Shown here: positions 7,842 to 16,860 of the stretch, piece by piece
Numbering within the stretch: the stretch's first letter is position 1
Layout of the letters: the number at the start of each line of letters is the position of its first letter
Assembly: GCF_002860255.1 (NCBI RefSeq)
Contig: NZ_PGVE01000017.1
Location: 248,001 to 312,000, forward strand
DNA: 64,000 nt
Origin: Neobacillus cucumis
GTDB taxonomy: Bacteria; Bacillota; Bacilli; Bacillales; Cytobacillaceae
Reading direction: 5' to 3'
The notes under the pieces: generated by a model
Seen by the model: only the letters and a program-made list of their open reading frames with translations
What the model was told of the DNA's origin: nothing
Databases searched by the model: none
Position numbers and translations under genes: made by a program

Positions 7842-7883
7842 AAATAAATGGTGCCTTGATTTATCAAAGTGCGCCATTTATTT
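7842..7883. terminator. Bidirectional terminator between sirtuin and YdeI-like genes
   Basis: AAATAAATGGTGC and GCGCCATTTATTT form a 13-bp stem (one G-T) with an inner TTGAT/ATCAA pairing. T-rich flanks on both strands suit the convergent genes on either side. Confidence 0.8.
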
Positions 7884-7896
7884 TTGATCAAAAGAA

Positions 7897-8574
7897 TTAA
7901 TTTTTAGCTTGTTTATATAATTCAATGGTTTTATAGCCTTCGGCTAATACTGTTTCCATTTCCAGAAGTCTTTTTTCTTGTGTCTCTTTTCTTTTAGCAC
8001 TATAGATATAGCGAGCCCAATTTTTTTGATAGCCTGGAGTTAAATCCTTGTATTTTTTTAAAAGGTCTTCATTTTTCAACAGGTACTGCTTAATATCCTC
8101 AATAAAATGAATGTAGTCATCGACACACTGGCTGCTTTTACTACTGGACGATTTTTTCGTCTTTTTAGGGGTTGATTTTAAACCAACGATGGTAAAAACA
8201 TCATTTAAGCTAACCATTCTTGCAAACTTAATATTGCTGTTTAGCACATAACCTTCCTCATCGGTAGGCAGGGCATTAATAAAGCTGTCACGGTCTATGT
8301 ATTCTTTATACACTTTATTGTTCTTTTTCGGATAAGCGAAGTATAAGTAGCCGTTGTCCTCAAGCAAATTTTTTTCAACTACGGTTTGTAATTCTTTGGA
8401 AAACTCATCTAAGCTAAATATAAAACTAAATATTAAATCATACTTCTCTTTTTTTATGGATGAATCATATTCTAGGTCTTGAAATTCCTCAATTTGTTCA
8501 GGTTTATTCAGAATCAATTTGTTCGCGTATTTCTGCAAATTTAATTTTTCTATTACAGTCTTTGCGGCGGCCAT
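7897..8574 (-). CDS. YdeI/OmpD-associated family protein
   Basis: This 225-residue soluble protein has an N-terminal part resembling a small domain that may bind nucleotides or act as a scaffold, a Lys/Ser-rich linker (about residues 135-148), and a C-terminal helical domain. The C-terminal stretch LTPGYQKNWARYIYSAKRK followed by ETQEKRL is the recognisable signature of the YdeI or OmpD-associated family. Members have been linked to peptide or stress resistance in other bacteria, but the biochemical role is not established. The ATG has a good AGGAGTAAAAAAC site. The gene lies 47 bp downstream of the hydroxyacid dehydrogenase on the same strand and may be cotranscribed with it. Confidence 0.8.
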   Translation of the reverse strand: MAAAKTVIEKLNLQKYANKLILNKPEQIEEFQDLEYDSSIKKEKYDLIFSFIFSLDEFSKELQTVVEKNLLEDNGYLYFAYPKKNNKVYKEYIDRDSFINALPTDEEGYVLNSNIKFARMVSLNDVFTIVGLKSTPKKTKKSSSSKSSQCVDDYIHFIEDIKQYLLKNEDLLKKYKDLTPGYQKNWARYIYSAKRKETQEKRLLEMETVLAEGYKTIELYKQAKN

Positions 8575-8621
8575 GTTTTTTACTCCTTCATGATCTTATT
8601 AAAGGGATGTTCTTTTTCATC

Positions 8622-9596
8622 TTAATTGAGCACTTCGGGATTAATCAAGTTATTAGGACGCTTTCCCGTTAACCCCGCCAATAAATTTTCCACAGCTAGC
8701 TCAGCCATTTTTCGTTCTGTTTCATAGGTTGACGATCCAATATGTGGTGTGGTGACTACGTTTGGAAACTGAAGCAGGGGATTGTCCATTTTAATCGGCT
8801 CAATTTGATATACATCAAGGGCAGCTCCTTGAATTTCCTTGTTTTTTAGTGCTTCTATTAACGCTGCTTCATTAACTGTTTTACCACGTGATCCATTTAC
8901 AAAAATTGCGGATTTTTTCATTAGTTCAAATTCCCGTTTACCAATGAAGTTCTCTGTTTCTTGGGTGAGCGGCGTCATAAGGCAGACAAAATCGGATTCT
9001 TTTAAAAGGGTGTCAAGGTCGGAGTATGCAGCATTATATTTTCCTTCTGCCTCTAAATTTCGGTTTCGATTATGGTACAGGATATTCATATCAAACCCGA
9101 GATGTGCCCGCTTAGCGATAGCTGAACCGATTTTGCCCATACCAATAATCCCTAGTGTTTTATGATGGACATCTATGGCATATTCTGCAGTAGTTAAATG
9201 TCCTTTCCAATTCCCAGATTTTACAAAATAATCTAATTCAGTGATCCGTCGGGCAGAGGCAAGGAGGATTCCAAAGATGGCATCGGCAGTGGTATCTTCG
9301 AGTACTCCAGGCGTATTGGTCCCCATCACACCGCGTTTTGTCATCTCATTAATCAAAAGGTTATTATAACCAGTAGAATTATTAGAAACTATTTTTAGCT
9401 TTGGGGCACGTTCTAATAGTTCTTGATTAACGGGGAGAGCTAGCCCCACAATGCCTTCAGCATCCTTAAGTGCCTCTATAAATGCCGGGTCTGTTGAAGG
9501 ATTAATACTATCAAATATTTCCACCTCAAACTGATTTTTTAGTTTTTCAAGAGTTTCTGTTAATTCAAAGTTATAAGCAATTATTTTTCGTTTCAC
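8622..9596 (-). CDS. D-2-hydroxyacid dehydrogenase (glyoxylate/hydroxypyruvate reductase type)
   Basis: This NAD(P)H-dependent cytoplasmic enzyme reduces 2-keto acids such as glyoxylate, hydroxypyruvate or 2-ketogluconate to D-hydroxyacids. It shows the split substrate domain plus Rossmann fold, with GIIGMGKIGSAIAKRA (about residues 148-163), the catalytic Arg in NGSRGKTVN, Glu in the ALDVYQIEP region and His in TPHIGSST. A GTG at 9594-9596 lies 10 bases after AGAGGAG, whereas the ATG three codons earlier sits on top of the ribosome site, so I prefer GTG (324 residues). The exact substrate is not readable; GyaR- or YvcT-like enzymes are the closest known types. Confidence 0.9.
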   Translation of the reverse strand: MKRKIIAYNFELTETLEKLKNQFEVEIFDSINPSTDPAFIEALKDAEGIVGLALPVNQELLERAPKLKIVSNNSTGYNNLLINEMTKRGVMGTNTPGVLEDTTADAIFGILLASARRITELDYFVKSGNWKGHLTTAEYAIDVHHKTLGIIGMGKIGSAIAKRAHLGFDMNILYHNRNRNLEAEGKYNAAYSDLDTLLKESDFVCLMTPLTQETENFIGKREFELMKKSAIFVNGSRGKTVNEAALIEALKNKEIQGAALDVYQIEPIKMDNPLLQFPNVVTTPHIGSSTYETERKMAELAVENLLAGLTGKRPNNLINPEVLN

Positions 9597-9831
9597 TAGT
9601 AACATTCTCCTCTTATTGGAAATCTACTGTATTCCTCTTAAAAGTGACATAAAGAGTTCAAACAGTCAACAATTCTGAGATGTTTCCTCCATACTATTCA
9701 TCGCCTTTTTTATGGCTGTCTGTGTGGGTGATTTAGGTATAAAGTACCAACTTGCCCGTAAATGACAAGTTTTGGGAACTAGTCTAATAAGAATGTATAT
9801 GACAGAAGGAAATGAAAAAGGGGGCTGTTTT

Positions 9832-10818
9832 TTGAAAAAGAAAAAATTTCTTCTATCAACGGTTTTTCTGTTACTAATGTCTATGATTCTCTCTGCTTGT
9901 AGCAGTAAAGAGGATAGTAAGGAAGGAACAGGCGGTGAGGAAAAACCTGAATTTATTAGTATTCTGACAGGTGGTACAGGTGGAACCTATTATCCGCTAG
10001 GGGGATCCTTTGCCAAAATCATAAAGGATGAGACGGGAATTGAAACAAATGCGGAGACCTCTGGAGCTTCAGCTGAAAACATGACAACTCTTAAGAATGG
10101 TGATGGAGAGATTGCCTTTACGCAAACAGATATTGCCACATATGCCAAAGAGGGTAAGTTAATGTTCAAGGATAATAAGGTTAGCAATGTGAAGGCGATT
10201 GCTACGCTTTATCCAGAGACCATTCAAATTGTTACCACCCAAAAAACAGGAATCAAATCAATAGAGGATTTAAAGGGGAAGAAGGTATCTGTTGGTTCAC
10301 CAGGTTCTGGAACGGTTGCAAATGCCGAACAAATCCTAGAAATGTACGGTTTAACATTTAATGATATCAAAAAACAGGATCTTTCTTTCGATGAATCTGC
10401 TGAGGGAATCCAAGATGGTACAATCGATGCAGCCTTTGTAACAGCAGGTACGCCAACAGGAGCGGTTGAAAGCCTCTCTGCAACTGAAAATGTTGTAATC
10501 GTACCGATTGCACAGGATAAAATAGACAAATTAATTGAGCAATATCCATATTACGTTAAAGACGAAGTGCCAGCAGGTACTTACAAATTAAATGAGGCCG
10601 TTCCTACCGTAGCTGTTCAAGCGATGTTAGTCGCTAGAAGCGACCTTTCAGAAACAGTTGTTTACGATATTACGAAGGCGATCTTTGAAAATTTGGATAA
10701 GGTGACACATGCCAAAGGAAAATTAATTAAAGCAGAAAATGCCCTGAATGGTGTCGGAATAGAAGTACATCCAGGAGCAAAGAAATATTTTTCGGAAAAA
10801 GGGGTTAAAGCTCAATAA
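9832..10818 (+). CDS. TAXI family TRAP transporter solute-binding lipoprotein
   Basis: This is the extracytoplasmic substrate-binding subunit of a TRAP uptake system. A lipoprotein signal is clear: a Lys-rich start, a hydrophobic core and LSAC with the lipidated Cys at about residue 23. The mature part opens with SILTGGTGGTYYPLGGSFA, the TAXI-family hallmark, and continues with AKEGKLMFKDN and GKKVSVGSPGSGT. The TTG at 9832 follows AAAAAGGGGGCTGTTT and puts the signal peptide at the N terminus; an ATG 60 bases upstream would add a polar extension. The permease lies downstream. TAXI systems often take up glutamate or other carboxylates; the ligand here is unknown. Confidence 0.93.
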   Translation: MKKKKFLLSTVFLLLMSMILSACSSKEDSKEGTGGEEKPEFISILTGGTGGTYYPLGGSFAKIIKDETGIETNAETSGASAENMTTLKNGDGEIAFTQTDIATYAKEGKLMFKDNKVSNVKAIATLYPETIQIVTTQKTGIKSIEDLKGKKVSVGSPGSGTVANAEQILEMYGLTFNDIKKQDLSFDESAEGIQDGTIDAAFVTAGTPTGAVESLSATENVVIVPIAQDKIDKLIEQYPYYVKDEVPAGTYKLNEAVPTVAVQAMLVARSDLSETVVYDITKAIFENLDKVTHAKGKLIKAENALNGVGIEVHPGAKKYFSEKGVKAQ

Positions 10819-10834
10819 AGGAAGCTCAGGTTCA

Positions 10835-10876
10835 TCCGAGTGAAACCGGATCTATAACAGGCCGATTTCACTCGGA
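10835..10876 (+). other. Intercistronic stem-loop without T-run
   Basis: TCCGAGTGAAACCGG pairs with CCGATTTCACTCGGA (nearly 15 bp) between the binding-protein gene and the DUF1850 gene. No T-run follows, so it is more likely an mRNA-stabilising or processing hairpin that keeps the binding-protein message in excess than a true terminator. Confidence 0.6.
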
Positions 10877-10914
10877 GATTTATCTATTATTCTTTGAAAG
10901 AGAAGGAGTGAAAA

Positions 10915-11448
10915 ATGAAAAAGAGGAAGAAAACACAGCTTAGCATCATGCTAGTGATTTGCTGTATAATTGCTAGCATATTGATAGCAGTAACTCCACT
11001 TAAGCTAGCAATTGTATTTCAACCCTACCATTCTTCGACAAAACTAGCCTATCTCCCGCTAAATAATGAAACCCATTTTAAAATAAAATATACTCATTCT
11101 ATTCATTTGACAGATGTTGTCGAAAGCTACAGAATCACAGCTAACCTTGAAATCCAGCAGTATGAATTAATATACCAAGATTTTGCCATCGGGATGCCTT
11201 CAAATGCTGGTAAAGGTGAAATATTTATTCGAAAGAATGGAAAATATTCCATTGAAAATATGAACCGGGTCTTCCCTTATTTTTATTTACGAGTCGGACA
11301 GGTTCGTGCTAATCATAGAGTTATTTTTCAAAATAAAGAATATCCGCTATCACAATCGATTGCTCCTGGAACCTCAGTTAAGGTTGAAATTCGGAAATTA
11401 ACGATGTTTGAGCAGTGGAAAGGAGTGAATATCCTTGAGTCAATATGA
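10915..11448 (+). CDS. DUF1850 domain protein of TAXI-TRAP operon
   Basis: This 177-residue protein has one N-terminal membrane segment (LSIMLVICCIIASILIAVTPL), followed by a small extracytoplasmic domain. The features IKYTHSIHLTDVVESYRI near residue 60 and GMPSNAGKGE near 100 are typical of DUF1850. These proteins occur almost always beside TAXI-type TRAP genes, which is the case here, and are presumed accessory subunits with no known biochemical role. The ATG follows GAAGGAGTGAAAA. Its end overlaps the permease gene by 14 bp, indicating translational coupling. Confidence 0.85.
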   Translation: MKKRKKTQLSIMLVICCIIASILIAVTPLKLAIVFQPYHSSTKLAYLPLNNETHFKIKYTHSIHLTDVVESYRITANLEIQQYELIYQDFAIGMPSNAGKGEIFIRKNGKYSIENMNRVFPYFYLRVGQVRANHRVIFQNKEYPLSQSIAPGTSVKVEIRKLTMFEQWKGVNILESI

Positions 11449-13393
11449 GGAGCCGTTATCTGAGGAAAAACAGCAAGAACTAATGGAGAAATATGATCCG
11501 GAGGCGGGAACAAGGAAGTTAAAAGGCATATTTGCCTGGATTACCTTTGCAGGTCTTTTAGCTTTTTCATTATTTCAGGTTTATACAGGGGTATTTGGGG
11601 TTTTAACTGCACAGCTTCAACGCTCTATACACTTAGGTTTTGCACTTGCACTGATTTTTTTACTTTTTCCTGCCCGAAGGAAAAATAGAGGTAGAGAGTT
11701 AAAGGTAGCATGGTATGACATCGTACTTGCCGGGCTTTCCATTGTCGTAGGGACCTATTGGCCATTGATGCTTGATGATTTGGTGGGAAGAGTTGGTAAT
11801 ATCACTACTCTTGATTTTTCTATCGGCCTCGCTGCTATTTTATTAGTCTTGGAAGCAACACGTCGAACCGTCGGATTGCCCATTACCATTATCGCATTAA
11901 TCTTCATTGGATATGCTTTGTTTGGTCCTTACATGCCAGGGTTTATTGCTCACCGCGGACTTGATCTAGAACGATTCGTTCAGACCATGTTTTTTACGAC
12001 TGAAGGAATCCTGGGCACACCACTTGCTGTTTCTTCGACATTTATCTTTCTCTTTCTTTTATTTGGTTCCTTCTTAATCAAGACAGGAGTAGGAGAATAT
12101 TTTAATGATCTTTCTATTGCCATTGCTGGGAGAAGTGTGGGCGGGCCAGCAAAGGTAGCAGTTTTTTCCAGTGCACTTCAGGGGACCATCAGCGGCAGTT
12201 CGGTTGCAAATGTGGTTACATCGGGTGCATTTACTATCCCGATGATGAAAAATCTTGGGTATAAGAAGGAATTTGCAGGGGCAGTAGAAGCCTCCTCATC
12301 GACCGGGGGACAATTAATGCCGCCCATAATGGGAGCAGCTGCCTTTTTGATGGTAGAGTTTATCGGTGGTGGAATCAGTTATTGGGATATTGCGAAAGCT
12401 GCTGCTATACCGGCAGTTCTATATTTCACTGGAATTTGGATTATGACACATTTCGAGGCTAAGCGAATCGGGCTCCGTGGTTTAACGAAGGAAGAAATGC
12501 CGAAACGCAAAGAAGTCTTTGGAAAACTTTATTTATTACTTCCTATTCTTGGGATTATTCTATTGTTAATGTCAGGTATGAGTGTGACCCGTGCTGCTTT
12601 ATGGTCAATGATTATTACTGTAGTTGTTAGCTCCTTTAGAAAAGAGACAAGAATAGGGGTTAAGGGTGTGTTAGATGCACTTGTGGATGGAGCACGATCA
12701 GCGCTGGGGATAGCAGCTGCGACCGCTGCTGCCGGTATTATAGTAGGTGTGGTGACAAAGACAGGTCTAGGTTTAAAAATGGCCAATGGATTGCTGGATT
12801 TATCTGGTGGAGCCCTTTTGCCGACATTAGTTTTAACGATGTTTGCTTCCTTAATCCTTGGGATGGGATCACCTACGACAGCAAACTATGTCATCACATC
12901 TACAATTGCAGCACCTGCTATCATTTTGCTTGGGGTACCTGATTTAGCTGCACATCTATTTGTGTTCTATTTTGGAATTGTGGCAGATATTACACCTCCA
13001 GTGGCCTTAGCGGCCTTTGCTGCCGCAGCGATATCCGGAGGGGAACCGTTTAAAACAGGGGTTGAATCGTCGAAATTGGCTATTTCTGCGTTTATCATTC
13101 CATATGTATTTGTATTTTCTCCAGAATTATTGATGATTGATACCACTTGGACCTATTTAATCTGGGTAGTGTGTACTGCTTTTATTGGTATGATACTTAT
13201 TAGTGCAGGTGTCATAGGCTTTTGGATGCGTAAAATGTACTGGTTTGAACGGATAGCGGCCTTTATTTCGGGTCTATGTTTAATTTACCCGGAAAAGATA
13301 AGTGATATCATAGGATTAGCAGTGTTTGTTGTCTTGTTGGTAGTACAATATATCCAAAAAGACAATAGGATAAATAAAGTTCGAAATAGCTAG
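11435..13393 (+). CDS. TRAP transporter fused permease (DctQ-DctM type)
   Basis: This 652-residue integral membrane protein fuses the small (4TM, about residues 25-130) and large (DctM-like, about 120-650) TRAP permease subunits, as is normal for TAXI systems. About 17 hydrophobic segments are visible. Conserved DctM stretches include SSALQGTISGSSVANVVTSG, EASSSTGGQLMPPIMG and LGMGSPTTANYV. It uses an ion gradient rather than ATP to drive solute uptake. The TTG start lies after AAGGAGTGAATATCC and within the end of the DUF1850 gene. It is the last gene of the operon and is followed by a terminator. Confidence 0.95.
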   Translation: MSQYEEPLSEEKQQELMEKYDPEAGTRKLKGIFAWITFAGLLAFSLFQVYTGVFGVLTAQLQRSIHLGFALALIFLLFPARRKNRGRELKVAWYDIVLAGLSIVVGTYWPLMLDDLVGRVGNITTLDFSIGLAAILLVLEATRRTVGLPITIIALIFIGYALFGPYMPGFIAHRGLDLERFVQTMFFTTEGILGTPLAVSSTFIFLFLLFGSFLIKTGVGEYFNDLSIAIAGRSVGGPAKVAVFSSALQGTISGSSVANVVTSGAFTIPMMKNLGYKKEFAGAVEASSSTGGQLMPPIMGAAAFLMVEFIGGGISYWDIAKAAAIPAVLYFTGIWIMTHFEAKRIGLRGLTKEEMPKRKEVFGKLYLLLPILGIILLLMSGMSVTRAALWSMIITVVVSSFRKETRIGVKGVLDALVDGARSALGIAAATAAAGIIVGVVTKTGLGLKMANGLLDLSGGALLPTLVLTMFASLILGMGSPTTANYVITSTIAAPAIILLGVPDLAAHLFVFYFGIVADITPPVALAAFAAAAISGGEPFKTGVESSKLAISAFIIPYVFVFSPELLMIDTTWTYLIWVVCTAFIGMILISAGVIGFWMRKMYWFERIAAFISGLCLIYPEKISDIIGLAVFVVLLVVQYIQKDNRINKVRNS

Positions 13394-13400
13394 AAACATT

Positions 13401-13423
13401 CCCTCATTTTTGAGGGTTTTTTT
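13401..13423 (+). terminator. Terminator after TRAP operon
   Basis: CCCTCA-TTTT-TGAGGG stem followed by TTTTTTT, eight bases after the permease stop codon. Confidence 0.85.
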
Positions 13424-13574
13424 AATTTTTTTCTTGAAATGAATACGTGGTACTATACAAACAAGCCTATTATTTTGCTAAAATATTAAGTAGAATGATT
13501 GGGAAAAAAGTACTTTTTACACTAAAGGTAATTTTCTGAATTATGAAGTAATATTGGTTTGGGAGGAATAATGA

Positions 13575-14741
13575 ATGTGGGATCTTGATATGAATATAGA
13601 TCAAATAGCAAGAATAAAAGTGATTGGTGTTGGCGGCGGGGGAAATAATGCCGTCAATCGCATGATTGAAGATGGGATTCAAGGTGTTGAATTTATTGCC
13701 GTAAATACAGATGCACAGGCTCTTAATCTATCAAAAGCTGAGATAAAAATGCAAATAGGCGCGACCTTAACAAGAGGGCTTGGAGCAGGTGCCAATCCGG
13801 AAGTAGGAAGAAAAGCAGTAGAAGAGAGCAGAAAGCAGCTACAAGAGGTACTAGAAGGGGCTGACATGGTGTTTGTGACCGCAGGTATGGGCGGTGGCAC
13901 TGGAACAGGAGCTGCTCCTGCAATCGCGGAAATTGCCCGTAAACTAGGTGCCCTTACGATTGGGGTAGTAACCCGTCCGTTTGGATTTGAAGGTAAAAGG
14001 CGTGCCGTAAACGCAGCCAGTGGAATTGATTCAATGAGAAAAGCAGTAGATACTCTCATTATTATTCCAAATGACCGCCTGCTACAAATTGTCGACAAAA
14101 AAACCCCGATGTTAGAAGCATTCCGTGAGGCTGATAATGTCCTTCGTCAGGGTGTTCAAGGGATTTCTGACTTGATTGCAGTACCGGGATTAATTAACCT
14201 CGATTTTGCGGATGTTAAGACAATTATGACAAATCAAGGAACTGCTTTAATGGGAATTGGAGTTGCAAAGGGTCCAGACCGGGCCGTTGAAGCAGCGAAA
14301 AAGGCCATTTCAAGTCCACTACTTGAAACTTCGATTGATGGTGCCCAAGGTGTGTTAATGAACATCACCGGCGGTAGTAATTTAAGTCTTTTTGAGGTGC
14401 AAGAAGCAGCAGATCTTGTCGCATCTGCATCTGATCATGAGTTAAACATGATCTTCGGTTCAATCATTAATGATAATTTAAAAGATGAAATTATGATTAC
14501 GGTGATTGCAACTGGTTTTACGGATGAAGATAGTCCGTCTCAAAGACCTGCAGCTTCTCCTATGAAGGAAGCTGTTTTGCAGTCAAAACATGAAGAAACA
14601 ATTGAACAAGAAGTCCATGAGTATGGCGGGCAAAGGCATCAGCAGGTAGAACAAACGTATGATTACGATCGATCTTATCAGGTACAAGATGACTCACTAG
14701 ATATACCTACTTTTTTACGGAATCGGAACAGAAGACGATAG
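13575..14741 (+). CDS. ftsZ: Cell division GTPase FtsZ, copy outside the division cluster
   Basis: FtsZ is the tubulin-like GTPase that builds the cytokinetic ring. The 388-residue protein is complete: the N-terminal [17 protein letters not shown] loop, the tubulin signature [10 protein letters not shown] (about residues 106-115), the T7 synergy loop [11 protein letters not shown] (about 208-218), a variable linker from about 318, and the C-terminal peptide [14 protein letters not shown] that binds FtsA, SepF and EzrA. All residues for GTP binding and hydrolysis appear intact. Its setting is odd. The usual ftsA and murein genes are absent, with a TRAP operon upstream and an MFS exporter downstream, so this is probably a paralogue of the main ftsZ. 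The ATG follows TGGGAGGAATAATGA. It is a single-gene unit with its own terminator. Confidence 0.96.
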   Translation: MWDLDMNIDQIARIKVIGVGGGGNNAVNRMIEDGIQGVEFIAVNTDAQALNLSKAEIKMQIGATLTRGLGAGANPEVGRKAVEESRKQLQEVLEGADMVFVTAGMGGGTGTGAAPAIAEIARKLGALTIGVVTRPFGFEGKRRAVNAASGIDSMRKAVDTLIIIPNDRLLQIVDKKTPMLEAFREADNVLRQGVQGISDLIAVPGLINLDFADVKTIMTNQGTALMGIGVAKGPDRAVEAAKKAISSPLLETSIDGAQGVLMNITGGSNLSLFEVQEAADLVASASDHELNMIFGSIINDNLKDEIMITVIATGFTDEDSPSQRPAASPMKEAVLQSKHEETIEQEVHEYGGQRHQQVEQTYDYDRSYQVQDDSLDIPTFLRNRNRRR

Positions 14742-15054
14742 ACAATAGAAACACTCCCCTTTTTTGGGAGTGTTTTTTTGTGTGCATTGTATTAATAAGA
14801 TTAATAAATTTGTTTTAGATGTAAATAGTTATTGATCTCTATTGATTTCCCATGGTGAATCCGCTAATTTGCAGGAGCCGGAGATTAGCAATTGTACTGC
14901 TTGTATAAATATTGGGTTGCTTTAACACATTAGGCAATAAAAACTCAATAATTATAAGTAATTTTCAATTGCAAAAGTTGAACCGAAGGTATAAGATATT
15001 ATTTATGCGAATTTAACATACTAGATTCAATCAAAGATTTTAGGGGGAAACAAG
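14742..15054. other. Intergenic region between ftsZ and MFS gene
   Basis: Apart from the ftsZ terminator (14751-14779) this 313-base stretch has no convincing gene. A GCTAAT/ATTAGC inverted repeat with a long loop lies near 14861-14887. TATAAG near 14990 is a possible -10 for the exporter, but I see no good -35 at the right distance. Confidence 0.5.
14751..14779 (+). terminator. Terminator after ftsZ
   Basis: ACACTCCC and GGGAGTGT form an 8-bp stem followed by TTTTTTT. Confidence 0.88.
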
Positions 15055-16593
15055 ATGGACCAAACGAAGAAACAAGCAAGTCGTCCACCGTATGGAGTTA
15101 TAGCCGTATTAATGGTGGGTGCCTTCATTTCATTTTTGAATAATACATTACTTAACATTGCACTGCCTTCCATTATGAAAGATTTAAACATTGAGGCTTC
15201 CACTGTTCAGTGGCTCACCACTGGTTTTATGCTGGTTAATGGAGTCTTAATTCCGATTAGTGCTTTCTTAATTCAAAAATTTTCTGTTCGTCATATATTT
15301 TTAGCGGCGTTAGGCTTATTCTCAATTGGTACGATTACTGCAGGATTTGCTCACGTATTTCCGTTGCTTTTGGCCGGTCGGATGCTTCAGGCTTCTGGCT
15401 CAGCTATCTTAATGCCACTTTTAATGAATGTTATGTTAGTAAGCTTTCCGATCGAGAAAAGAGGAGCAGCAATGGGCGTTTTTGGTCTGATTTTGATGTT
15501 TGCTCCAGCCATTGGCCCTACATTATCTGGATGGATTGTTGAACATTATGACTGGAGAATGCTATTCCATTTCATTACACCAATAGCCATTATTGTTTTA
15601 TTAATTGGTTTCTTCTTACTTAAAGATAAAAAGGAAAAAGTCAATATTCGGTTAGATTTCTTATCCGTCATTATGTCTAGTATCGGTTTTGGCGGGATAC
15701 TTTACGGTTTTAGTTCTGCCGGCAGTAAGGGCTGGGACAGCCCAGAGGTTTATGGAACCATTATGATTGGAATTATCTTTTTGTTTTTATTCATTTGGCG
15801 CCAATTTAAGCAAAATGCACCATTGTTAAACTTTCGAGTCTATAAGTATCCAATGTTTGCTTTATCATCTGTAATCTCAATGGTTGTAAACATGGCCTTA
15901 TTTTCAGGGATGATTCTCCTTCCTATTTATACTCAAAACCTTCGGGGAATTTCTCCAATGGATGCAGGTTTATTACTTATGCCTGGGGCTATCTTAATGG
16001 CGTTTATGTCCCCGCTCACAGGGAAGTTGTTTGATAAAATTGGCGGTAGAATCCTAGCAGTAGTAGGATTAACTATTATTGTTGTTACGACTTATGCATT
16101 TAGTAAATTAACGCTTCATACTACTTATACGCATCTAATTATTATTTATTCCGTACGTTCTATTGGTATGGCAATGGTTATGATGCCGGTATCTACGAAT
16201 GGTCTTAATCAACTTCCAAAGCGTCTCTATCCGCACGGCACAGCTATGAACAATACGTTAAACCAAGTCGCAGGTGCGATTGGTACAGCATTAATGGTTA
16301 CAATTATGTCGAACCGGACAGAATCAGAGGCTAAAGAACTAGGTAATGCAGCAATGCAGCATTTGACTGCTCCTCCAACTAAGGCCGCTATCGCTGAAAT
16401 GAAGCAGCATATTATGATGCAAGCCATGCTAAATGGAATCAATTTTTCCTTTTTAATTGCAACCTTTATTGCAAGTGTTGCTCTTGTACTCGCCTTTTTT
16501 ATTAAGCGTTCGAAGCAAGCGGAAGAAATAGAAGGAAATGGTCAAGCTAACCCTGCAGGTAAGAATGCGACCAAAAATCTTGCGGAAAACTAA
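15055..16593 (+). CDS. MFS drug exporter, DHA2 (14-TM, EmrB/LmrB-like) family
   Basis: This 512-residue membrane protein shows about 14 hydrophobic segments, as in proton-driven multidrug exporters of the DHA2 family. Motif-like regions include LNNTLLNIALPSIMKDLN after the first helix, QWLTTGFMLVNG, GRMLQASGSAILMPL, and the motif-C region FAPAIGPTLSGWIVEHYDWR. The C-terminal tail (EEIEGNGQANPAG region) is polar and cytoplasmic. The ATG follows TTAGGGGGAAACAAG. No regulator gene adjoins it and the substrate cannot be read. It is monocistronic with its own terminator. Confidence 0.93.
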   Translation: MDQTKKQASRPPYGVIAVLMVGAFISFLNNTLLNIALPSIMKDLNIEASTVQWLTTGFMLVNGVLIPISAFLIQKFSVRHIFLAALGLFSIGTITAGFAHVFPLLLAGRMLQASGSAILMPLLMNVMLVSFPIEKRGAAMGVFGLILMFAPAIGPTLSGWIVEHYDWRMLFHFITPIAIIVLLIGFFLLKDKKEKVNIRLDFLSVIMSSIGFGGILYGFSSAGSKGWDSPEVYGTIMIGIIFLFLFIWRQFKQNAPLLNFRVYKYPMFALSSVISMVVNMALFSGMILLPIYTQNLRGISPMDAGLLLMPGAILMAFMSPLTGKLFDKIGGRILAVVGLTIIVVTTYAFSKLTLHTTYTHLIIIYSVRSIGMAMVMMPVSTNGLNQLPKRLYPHGTAMNNTLNQVAGAIGTALMVTIMSNRTESEAKELGNAAMQHLTAPPTKAAIAEMKQHIMMQAMLNGINFSFLIATFIASVALVLAFFIKRSKQAEEIEGNGQANPAGKNATKNLAEN

Positions 16594-16614
16594 GATTGTT
16601 CTTCATGTCAGTTA

Positions 16615-16646
16615 AGCTCATTTCTTTTTTGAGAAATGAGCTTTTT
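16615..16646 (+). terminator. Terminator after MFS exporter
   Basis: AGCTCATTTC and GAAATGAGCT arms with a T-rich loop, followed by TTTTTT. Confidence 0.85.
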
Positions 16647-16731
16647 TTATGATTAATTTACCCATGAACCATCGTAAGGAAAAATAAGTATTATAAAATG
16701 ATAGCGTTTTTATGTTGGAATATTCACAAAA

Positions 16732-16760
16732 TAATTTTTATTGAAAGCGTATGCTATAAT
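16732..16760 (+). promoter_or_regulatory. Promoter with overlapping cre box for proline dehydrogenase
   Basis: An extended -10, TGCTATAAT (hexamer 16755-16760), is preceded by a weak -35 region near 16732. TTGAAAGCGTATGCT (16741-16755) fits the cre consensus WTGNAANCGNWNNCW completely and overlaps the -10, so CcpA binding would block RNA polymerase. A second weaker cre-like sequence (ATGATAGCGTTTTTA) lies near 16700. Confidence 0.62.
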
Positions 16761-16860
16761 GATTGTATAAATAACTCGCCAATAGGCGTAGTCGTGTTTA
16801 TAGCTGGTAGGAAGGTCATATCTCCTATCATATAAAAACTATCGGCAAGGGGAAATCGCA

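Noticed and set aside
9606..9831. Riboswitch or regulator site before the TAXI-TRAP operon
   Set aside because: No conserved aptamer block, operator-like palindrome or good promoter hexamer pair could be recognised.
13679..14098. Long minus-strand open frame inside ftsZ
   Set aside because: It lies wholly within a strongly conserved ftsZ and has a low-complexity Pro/Ser/Ala composition typical of an antisense shadow; no ribosome site of its own.
14861..14887. GCTAAT...ATTAGC inverted repeat before the MFS exporter as a repressor operator
   Set aside because: The arms are only six bases with a 15-base loop and do not match a known operator; chance is likely in AT-rich DNA.
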